This document shows positions 58,351 to 64,000 of a stretch of DNA of 64,000 nucleotides, piece by piece. Each line of letters begins with the position of its first letter. The first letter of the stretch is position 1. Where the stretch lies: assembly GCA_035653615.1 (NCBI GenBank), contig DASRBN010000035.1, forward strand, positions 62,001-126,000, given 5' to 3'. Position numbers and translations under genes: made by a program. The notes under the pieces were generated by a model. That model saw nothing but the letters and a program-made list of their open reading frames with translations. It made no database searches and had not been told where the DNA came from. This DNA is from Ktedonobacteraceae bacterium. Its GTDB lineage: Bacteria; Chloroflexota; Ktedonobacteria; Ktedonobacterales; Ktedonobacteraceae.

Positions 58351-59110
58351 GCAGGGCCTCCTCTACAAAGATTTGTGAATTTGCCAGGCGATCCAGCAAG
58401 TAATTCAGATAAGCGGCTCGATGAGCAGCGGGGTCTGGGAAGTCGGGATCATCCTCTAACCAGGATTCGGGAATGAGGTCGACGATATCCTGGAGTATCT
58501 GCGGTGAAAGCCGCGCGCTCAGGTCTCGATCAACTTCCTTTAGGGCGGACGCTACCGGCAAGAGGACATGATTTTTGATCGGAGAAAAGGCTATGCGGCT
58601 GCGCTCAATATAGTTCGAGTTCACGTGATGGAAGTAGAGCGAGGAGCCGTGGTCGATGAGCATCAAGCGGCGATGCCACCAGAGCATATTGGTGTTGCGC
58701 GGTGTGCGGTCAACATTGGTTATGTAGGCATCGAACCAGAGAATTGACGAGGCCAGTACAGGGTCTACGCTGCCGGCATCCAGGGCGTCGAAAGGCAGCG
58801 CGCCGGGCAGAAAATCGAGCGCGAGGTTGAGGCCCTCACTCGCCTCAATCAGTGCTTGAATTTCAAAGTCCGGCTCTGAGCGGCCCAGTACAGGATCAAG
58901 CTCCATGAAGACGATTTCAGGCACGGGCAGTCCGAGCGCGCGGCCAATTTCACCGGCAACCAGTTCTGCAATCAATGCCTTCGTCCCATGACCGGAGCCG
59001 CGAAATTTGAGTACATAGAGACCATCATCATCGGCCTCAACAATAGCGGGCAGCGAACCACCCTCTCTTAGCGGCGTGACATAGCGTGTAGCAGTTATTG
59101 TTCTTAGCAT
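58328..59110 (-). CDS. HipA-like kinase family protein
   Basis: A 260-residue protein of the HipA-like PI3/4-kinase fold: 'GLYVLKFRGSGHGTKALIAE' (ATP lysine), 'LVAGEIGRALGLPVPEIVFM', catalytic segment 'WFDAYITNVDRTPRNTNML' with Asp and Asn, and the metal-binding 'RRLMLIDHGSSLYF'. It lacks the HipB-type partner; instead it is coupled with the DUF3037 gene. It probably phosphorylates a protein or small molecule in the cytoplasm; target unknown. Confidence 0.83.
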   Translation of the reverse strand: MLRTITATRYVTPLREGGSLPAIVEADDDGLYVLKFRGSGHGTKALIAELVAGEIGRALGLPVPEIVFMELDPVLGRSEPDFEIQALIEASEGLNLALDFLPGALPFDALDAGSVDPVLASSILWFDAYITNVDRTPRNTNMLWWHRRLMLIDHGSSLYFHHVNSNYIERSRIAFSPIKNHVLLPVASALKEVDRDLSARLSPQILQDIVDLIPESWLEDDPDFPDPAAHRAAYLNYLLDRLANSQIFVEEALRARDQLI

Positions 59111-59259
59111 CCTGGGATTTCTTCTATGAAACGGGTCTTTTGGGCGTGATAAATCAGGCCCCTACTAGTGTATCACATGGGATGAGGATTCTCGTGGCAA
59201 ATGGACGTGGGACCAATAAGGGATTTTTACCAGCAAAATCGGGAAGCCTGGTGGCTCGG

Positions 59260-59420
59260 GCTGTGTCATTCTGAGCGCAGCGAAGAATCTCAGCACGAGG
59301 GGGCACAGATTCTTCGCTGCGCTCAGAATGACACGGCTTGGCTCGCTCGGATGGGCACGGATTCTTCCCCTTCGTTGCTCAGGGCTTCGGCTTCTTGCGC
59401 TCAGCATGACACGGTGGCAA
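59260..59420. repeat. Array of dispersed 'HSERSEES' type repeats
   Basis: Direct and inverted copies of CATTCTGAGCGCAGCGAAGA are at 59268-59290 and 59310-59332, with a degenerate copy at about 59360-59412. They are named here for the frame in which they translate. The segment lies between the HipA-like gene and the GH20 gene and also holds a degenerate 'CGATCAATCGGCCCCTAC' copy at 59143-59165. Confidence 0.85.
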
Positions 59421-59456
59421 GGTGCAGATTCTTCCCTTTCGTTCCTCAGTATGCGG

Positions 59457-61022
59457 TCACCAGGTTGGTACAGCGGGCAGGTGCGTGCCGGGAGGGTCGC
59501 CAATGAGTATGGCTAATTGCTGGAAGAGTTCATAGGGTAAGGGGGTTGTGGGGCCGTTCCAGAGTTTTTCGCTGAGCGTGGGCATGGCGGGTTTCACGCG
59601 GGCATAGACATCTGTAGTGCTTACTTTGCCGATCGCGTCGTTCCATACGGCAAACATGCCACCTAGCAGGTGAGGATCGTTTGGTGCAAGGTTGAGGCTG
59701 GGACGTGTGAAGTCGAAGATGTTTGGCTCCCATTGCTCGTAGAGCTGGCGGGTGTCTAAATAGTCATGATAGTATCCCGCCTTGGGGACGATATAGAGAA
59801 GGTTATCGTTCACGTTAATGATGTGGAAACCCTGCCTGACCATATCTACGGGGTTAGACCAGCTATTGTTCCAGTCTTCGATGACGATATTTGTGTTGAT
59901 GGGAATGTTACTGTTCATCTTCGACAGGCTCCCCCATATGCGCACAGTTTTGTCTTTCTGGTTAAGAAATACGTCGAGCGCGTTGAGGAAGAGGCGGTAG
60001 TCGTTTGCAGCGCTGGTAACATATTCATCGGCGCCAATATCGACCTGGGAGGCCTGAAACCATGGTAAAAATGTATTCCAGAGGGACTCTACAAAGGTAT
60101 AGGTTGCGGGATTGCTCAGGTCAAGCATCTCTTTTGAGTATGCGGAGCTGGCGAGGTCAGGACGATACTGGGTGAGAGCGAGGTCATGGGCGGGCATGTC
60201 AATCTCTGGCGTAATCGTGACGTGATACTGCCTGGCAACGGATTCGAGCGCGAGGATATCTTGCTCAGTATAGGAACCACTGGGAGCGGCAAGACCGGGA
60301 AAGTTCGGGCTGTTGAGGCGAAATGCGGCAAACTGGTGCATCCAATTCGAATTATTTCCGGCTCCAGGCGCGTTATCATTCAAATGAAGCTGGAAATCGT
60401 TCATCTTATACCAGGCCATCATGCGCACGATGTCCTCGAGGTAGCTGATGGGGAAATATTTGCGCCCGACATCGAGCATAAAGCCGCGTTCAGGATACTG
60501 CGGGTAGTCTCTTGCCATTCCCTTGGGGATATAGGTGCGGGCGGAGTCTTCTCTGAGTATCTGCAAGGCGGTGCGCGTTCCATAAAATACGCCTGTGCTG
60601 GTATGGGCGCTGATTGTGACGGCATCCTCTACATCGAGGAGGTAGCCTTCGTTGCCGAGGCCGCTATCCAGGCTGGTCAGCGTCAGGAAAAAATCTCCGG
60701 TATTGGGTGGGCTTGATATGGCTATAGGAAACCTGGTGCCGGTTTCATTGAAGAGGTCATTCTGGAAAACCTGGGCTGTATCGAGTAACTGCGCTTTGTA
60801 AGAAGGGTCCACAACGATGCGCGATGTATAGCTGAGGGCAAACGAGCCAGTGCTACCCTGCCACTGCTGTAGAGCAGGAATGACCGGCGGGGCAGGATTG
60901 ATGTAGGCAAGTTCGTAGCCGGTGAATTGCAGCGGATGAAAATAGGTGAAGATGCTGGCGGCGAGGAATAGCGTCACTGCATATAGGATGATGATGCGCT
61001 TTTTGGTGAAATATCTGCTCAA
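59457..61022 (-). CDS. Glycoside hydrolase family 20 beta-N-acetylhexosaminidase, membrane-anchored or secreted
   Basis: A 521-residue protein. Residues 8-27 form a signal or anchor ('IIILYAVTLFLAASIFTYF'). Residues about 45-150 are the GH20b domain ('FFLTLTSLDSGLGNEGYLL'), and about 165-480 the TIM barrel: 'RGFMLDVGRKYFPISYLEDI', 'YKMNDFQLHLNDNAPG', 'VTITPEIDMPAHDLALTQY' and the catalytic pair in 'VDIGADEYVTSA' (Asp-Glu), with the usual Gly-Gly before DE changed to Gly-Ala. It would release terminal N-acetylglucosamine or -galactosamine outside the cell, for example from chitin or wall fragments. Confidence 0.88.
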   Translation of the reverse strand: MSRYFTKKRIIILYAVTLFLAASIFTYFHPLQFTGYELAYINPAPPVIPALQQWQGSTGSFALSYTSRIVVDPSYKAQLLDTAQVFQNDLFNETGTRFPIAISSPPNTGDFFLTLTSLDSGLGNEGYLLDVEDAVTISAHTSTGVFYGTRTALQILREDSARTYIPKGMARDYPQYPERGFMLDVGRKYFPISYLEDIVRMMAWYKMNDFQLHLNDNAPGAGNNSNWMHQFAAFRLNSPNFPGLAAPSGSYTEQDILALESVARQYHVTITPEIDMPAHDLALTQYRPDLASSAYSKEMLDLSNPATYTFVESLWNTFLPWFQASQVDIGADEYVTSAANDYRLFLNALDVFLNQKDKTVRIWGSLSKMNSNIPINTNIVIEDWNNSWSNPVDMVRQGFHIINVNDNLLYIVPKAGYYHDYLDTRQLYEQWEPNIFDFTRPSLNLAPNDPHLLGGMFAVWNDAIGKVSTTDVYARVKPAMPTLSEKLWNGPTTPLPYELFQQLAILIGDPPGTHLPAVPTW

Positions 61023-61339
61023 GAACCTGTTCCTCGCACGAGAACTCCAGGGCGACCGCCAGGGTCGCCCCTACCATTGATAGGTAGTGGTTTCGATTTC
61101 GCAACAAGCACAGGTAGTATAACCGAAATAGAACACATTGTCAAAACAAGAAATGTCAAAATGACAAATGCCCTGCTGAGATGAGTATTGATGAACCATT
61201 TACTCTAGTAGAGTATATCTCCTCCTCAATCACCTCTGAGGGGAGAAAACTGACGTTAGAAATCTGGGATAGGGTATCTTTCAGGTGGTAGAATATGGTG
61301 TAGGGCAAAATGGATGCGATATACCAGGATTACTGATTC
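61023..61339. promoter_or_regulatory. Divergent regulatory gap with repeat and two palindromes
   Basis: 61048-61074 is an 'AGGGCGACCGCCAGGGTCG' repeat, itself palindromic. TGTCA-aaa-TGACA (61154-61166) and TACTCTA-g-TAGAGTA (61201-61215) are perfect inverted repeats in the AT-rich part before the Ser/Thr kinase gene, and are operator candidates. No strong promoter boxes are evident. Confidence 0.45.
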
Positions 61340-62665
61340 ATGAAAATATGTACGTTTTGTGGAACGAAAAATCACGACGATGAGAGCTTCTGCACGCATT
61401 GCGGGGCATCTCTGGATTCGTCTCCTGCCAGCGGAAATGTGGATACAAGCCTGCCCGCAAGCACCACGAACACCACACAGTTCCTGATTCCGGGCGCTCA
61501 GTTGCAGGAGGGGCGCTATGTTATCAAGAAGATATTGGGGCAGGGAGGAATGGGTACGTTAGCGCTGGCTATCGATACGCGCCTCGTCGATAAGCCTGTG
61601 GTTATCAAGGAACTGATTGCCGAGCATGCCGACCCAACAGAAGATGTGCGCAACTTTCAACGCGAGGTGCAGACGCTGGCGCATCTCGACCACCCGCTCA
61701 TTCCGGCGGTGACCGACCACTTTCAGGAGGGGTCGCACTACTTTATGGTGCAGGAATACGTCGAGGGTGAGAACCTGGATGAGCGAATGGAGCGCATCCG
61801 GCGACCGATGGATGAACAGGAAGCGCTCACCTATGCCGCGGAAGTGCTTGATATTCTGGATTACCTGGAGCAGCAGAGACCACCGATTGTGCATCGCGAT
61901 ATCAAGCCGGCCAATATTATTATCGGGGCCAGGGATCAAAAGGCCCACCTGGTAGACTTTGGCATTGCCCGCCTCTATGCTCCCTCGAAGGCACAGCGCA
62001 AACAGACGACCGCCCTCGGCACGCCTGGATATGCTCCGCCGGAACAATACCAGGGCAATGCTGAGCCACGTTCTGACCTGTATGCACTGGCGGCGACGCT
62101 GTATTACCTGTTGACGAATCGCGATCCGACCGAGCATCCGTTATTCCAGTTTCCGCCCGCGCGCACAATTAATCCACGGTTGTCTTCTGAGGTAGAGGCG
62201 TTGCTGGAACGCGCGCTGGCGCTGGATATCAACCGGCGCTACCAGACGGCGTTGGAGATGAAACGCGATATCGATGCTATCCTGTATCCAACGCTTGAGA
62301 GTCCAGGGCTGCAAAGTACAGGTATAGGGACGACTCACGCACCCGGACAGTCCAGTCCGTTAGGGCGCATACCGATTTCAGGGCCGTTGGGGGGATATTC
62401 ATCCGGCCAGATGCAACAGTTTTATCAACCACCTGTGTCACGACCGGTAACACGCCGGTCGCCTTTCGCGCCTTACCCGCCTTCACATACGTTCGGCAGG
62501 CAGCAACAGCCATCACCCTCACCCGGCAAGCAGCCACTTACAAGCAATGTGGCTTTCGTTTTTTTCCTGTTCGTGCTGTTCATTTTCCTGCTCGGTATCG
62601 TGGGCTACTTCCTGCTGAGTTACGCGCATGGCCTGGGCGCTGTTCCTACCAGTATGCCGTTCTAG
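61340..62665 (+). CDS. Ser/Thr protein kinase with N-terminal zinc ribbon and C-terminal membrane segment
   Basis: A 441-residue kinase. Residues 4-22 are a zinc ribbon ('CTFCGTKNHDDESFCTHCG'). The kinase domain (about 58-315) is intact: glycine loop 'ILGQGGMGTLALAIDT', Lys in 'PVVIKELIAE', 'IVHRDIKPANIII', 'HLVDFGIARLY' and 'GTPGYAPPEQY'. A Pro/Ser-rich linker (320-405) leads to a membrane helix near 410-432 ('FVFFLFVLFIFLLGIVGYFL'), so the kinase faces the cytoplasm. Substrate and signal unknown. ATG at 61340, weak ribosome site. Confidence 0.9.
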   Translation: MKICTFCGTKNHDDESFCTHCGASLDSSPASGNVDTSLPASTTNTTQFLIPGAQLQEGRYVIKKILGQGGMGTLALAIDTRLVDKPVVIKELIAEHADPTEDVRNFQREVQTLAHLDHPLIPAVTDHFQEGSHYFMVQEYVEGENLDERMERIRRPMDEQEALTYAAEVLDILDYLEQQRPPIVHRDIKPANIIIGARDQKAHLVDFGIARLYAPSKAQRKQTTALGTPGYAPPEQYQGNAEPRSDLYALAATLYYLLTNRDPTEHPLFQFPPARTINPRLSSEVEALLERALALDINRRYQTALEMKRDIDAILYPTLESPGLQSTGIGTTHAPGQSSPLGRIPISGPLGGYSSGQMQQFYQPPVSRPVTRRSPFAPYPPSHTFGRQQQPSPSPGKQPLTSNVAFVFFLFVLFIFLLGIVGYFLLSYAHGLGAVPTSMPF

Positions 62666-62699
62666 CGTGAGTAGGATTTCCGGTGATTACCCAGAATGC

Positions 62700-62845
62700 A
62701 ACGGGGGGATTCTTCGCTGCGCTCAGAATGACATGCCCCGGGCATGTCCAGACACGTCCGGGGCATGTCATTCTGAGCGCAGCGAAGAATCCATGCAGAA
62801 TGACATAGGGCATGTCATTCTGAGCGCAGCGAAGAATCCATGCCA
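62700..62845. repeat. Array of dispersed 'HSERSEES' type repeats
   Basis: Copies at 62706-62731 (inverted), 62766-62791 and 62815-62839 (direct), joined by palindromic CATGCCCCGGGCATG-like spacers. The last copy supplies the final codons and stop of the LacI-type gene. Confidence 0.85.
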
Positions 62846-63861
62846 ACTTTTGGGGAATCAGCAGGATTATTGTGGTGGGGAACGCTTGAACCGCGCACGA
62901 CCAACTGACCTTTGAGGATCACCTGGCGGGTTGGACGGTCGGGGTCGGTGATGCGCTGGATGAGGAGTTCAGCGGCGGTTTTGCCGATCTCGTAAGTTGG
63001 CTGGGCGATGAGGGTAATGGCGGGTTGGACGAGCGAGGCCCAGGTGGTCTCGTCAAAGGTGACCAGGGCGATATCGTCAGGGATGGTAACATTGCACTCG
63101 CGTATGGCTCGTAAAGCGCCTTCGGCAATCATGCTATTGACGGTGAAGAGAGCATCGGGAGGTTCGGCAAGGTCGAGCATCTTCAACGTTGCCGCGTACC
63201 CTGCATCGGCTCTGGGTGGAATATAGCGCATATATTCGGAGCGGAGAGAGAGACCATGGGCGCGCAATGCTTTTTCGTATCCTAGCTGCCGCTCCAGGCC
63301 GGTACTCATTTCACTGCATAGGGCGGCGATGCGCCTGTAACCCTGCTCGATAAGATGAGTAACGAGGCGATAGGCCGCGTCTACATTGTCAAGCAGCACC
63401 ACATCGACATCAACATTGAAGATAGAGCGGTCAATTACGGCTATAGGAAATGGAAGATTGGAGTCTGTAAAGCTGGCGATGGTCTGACGGGTAGGCGACA
63501 TGATGGCCCCTGCGACGCTCGTGTCGCGCATCAGGTTCAGGTAGATTGCTTCCTTCTGTGGATTCTCATCTGTGTTGCAGAGTACGACGCTAAAACCCTG
63601 TTCATAGGCGGTATCCTCAACCGCGCGGCTGATGGCGGTAAAGAACGGATTGCTGATATCGGAGACGATGAGGCCAATAGTGTTAGACTGCTGCGAGCGC
63701 AAGCTGCGAGCCACCAGGTTGGGTCGATATCCTAAACGTTCTACCGCGGCCATTACACGCTCGCGTACTTCAGGTCGAACGTGCAGACCATTGGAGAGTA
63801 CGCGGGAAACTGTGGCTGTCGAGACACCGGCAGCCTGCGCGACATCTTTGATGCTAGCCAT
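62815..63861 (-). CDS. LacI family transcriptional regulator
   Basis: A 348-residue regulator. The LacI HTH is at 2-25 ('ASIKDVAQAAGVSTATVSRV'), followed by the hinge 'RPNLVARSLRSQQSNTIGLI'. The periplasmic-binding-protein-like sensor has 'DISNPFFTAISRAVEDTAYE', 'GLERQLGYEKALRAHGL' and 'DIALVTFDETTWASLVQPAI'. The usual end is near 'GQLVVRGSSVP'; the last 20 residues, including 'GMDSSLRSE', extend into a dispersed repeat. It probably regulates a sugar pathway. A GGAGGTAAC site precedes the ATG. Confidence 0.9.
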   Translation of the reverse strand: MASIKDVAQAAGVSTATVSRVLSNGLHVRPEVRERVMAAVERLGYRPNLVARSLRSQQSNTIGLIVSDISNPFFTAISRAVEDTAYEQGFSVVLCNTDENPQKEAIYLNLMRDTSVAGAIMSPTRQTIASFTDSNLPFPIAVIDRSIFNVDVDVVLLDNVDAAYRLVTHLIEQGYRRIAALCSEMSTGLERQLGYEKALRAHGLSLRSEYMRYIPPRADAGYAATLKMLDLAEPPDALFTVNSMIAEGALRAIRECNVTIPDDIALVTFDETTWASLVQPAITLIAQPTYEIGKTAAELLIQRITDPDRPTRQVILKGQLVVRGSSVPHHNNPADSPKVGMDSSLRSE

Positions 63862-63893
63862 ATGAACAAGTTACCTCCTGATAATGCATCTAT

Positions 63894-63903
63894 TGCTTAA
63901 GCA
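63894..63903. promoter_or_regulatory. Candidate LacI-type operator
   Basis: TGCTTAAGCA is a perfect 10-base palindrome 33 bases upstream of the LacI gene's ATG, suitable for autoregulation. The remaining 97 bases to the window edge show no gene. Confidence 0.4.
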
Positions 63904-64000
63904 TGAAAGCAGAGATTTTTACTCCTTCTCATGAGCTTTTCTTTTCTCCCTTTTCCCGGTTCAGAATAAATTGGGCTGGAAACAACCTTTTGAGCAAATT

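Noticed and set aside
62700-62845. CRISPR array
   Set aside because: Repeats occur in both orientations with irregular, non-unique spacers, there are no cas genes, and the same repeat is scattered through the window.
1-64000. tRNA or rRNA genes
   Set aside because: No segment with the conserved T-loop and cloverleaf arms, and no rRNA-like stretch, was recognised in intergenic regions on either strand.

Overview
The window looks like chromosome of a filamentous, soil-type Chloroflexota of the Ktedonobacteria kind. This is an inference from gene content: a zinc-ribbon Ser/Thr kinase, a Clp_N-kinase locus, ISL3-type remnants, many families of dispersed intergenic repeats, and a structured RNA that resembles the RNA of IscB-type elements. 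No rRNA or tRNA gene is present to fix the taxonomy. Base composition is not uniform. About 1-16,010 is visibly richer in G+C than the rest and reads like actinobacterial DNA, so it is probably a transferred catabolic island.

Region 1 (1-16,010) is a catabolic island. A long minus-strand operon (13849 down to 2656) starts at a consensus promoter with an operator palindrome. It encodes three NTF2/SnoaL-like proteins, two paralogous CocE/S15-type hydrolases with an unusual N-terminal domain, an HsaA/HpaB-type flavin monooxygenase, an MhpA-like FAD hydroxylase, a metal-ligand-poor cupin and an FAH-type hydrolase. The matching flavin reductase, fused to an IclR-like sensor domain, is divergent at 14121. 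A GntR regulator, a DUF3500 protein and a partial MDR dehydrogenase lie at the left. The island is decaying: hydrolase and monooxygenase scars, a frameshifted small gene, and a broken CaiB/BaiF CoA-transferase at its right edge next to a recombinase-like HTH tail.

Region 2 (16.2-31.3 kb) holds an amidohydrolase, a GntR regulator and a second aromatic-degradation operon (19583-27400). That operon encodes an alpha/beta hydrolase, FAH hydrolase, VOC-type dioxygenase, FMN split-barrel protein, YCII protein, DoxX protein, two ACMSD/gamma-resorcylate-decarboxylase-like amidohydrolases and an FAD hydroxylase. It is followed by a scarred zone with an esterase fragment, a MITE-like element that supplies the end of a TetR gene, a frameshifted aldo-keto reductase, ISL3 debris and a frameshifted lipoprotein.

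Region 3 (31.4-64 kb) is more ordinary chromosome. It contains a cyclase-family hydrolase, a CBM48 protein, a homoserine kinase-threonine synthase fusion whose linker is made of dispersed repeats, acyl-CoA ligases and a possible aromatic-acid side-chain hydrolase, a Clp_N/pseudokinase locus split by an in-frame TGA, an orphan structured RNA, an MFS transporter, a MetE-like protein, a PaaK-like ligase, an aminotransferase, a two-component system, a small ligase/acyltransferase/decarboxylase/cysteine-synthase cluster, two exported esterases, a HipA-like/DUF3037 pair, a GH20 hexosaminidase, a Ser/Thr kinase and a LacI regulator. A recurring theme is that intergenic repeats have become coding sequence, forming the linker of ThrB-ThrC and the C-termini of three other proteins.
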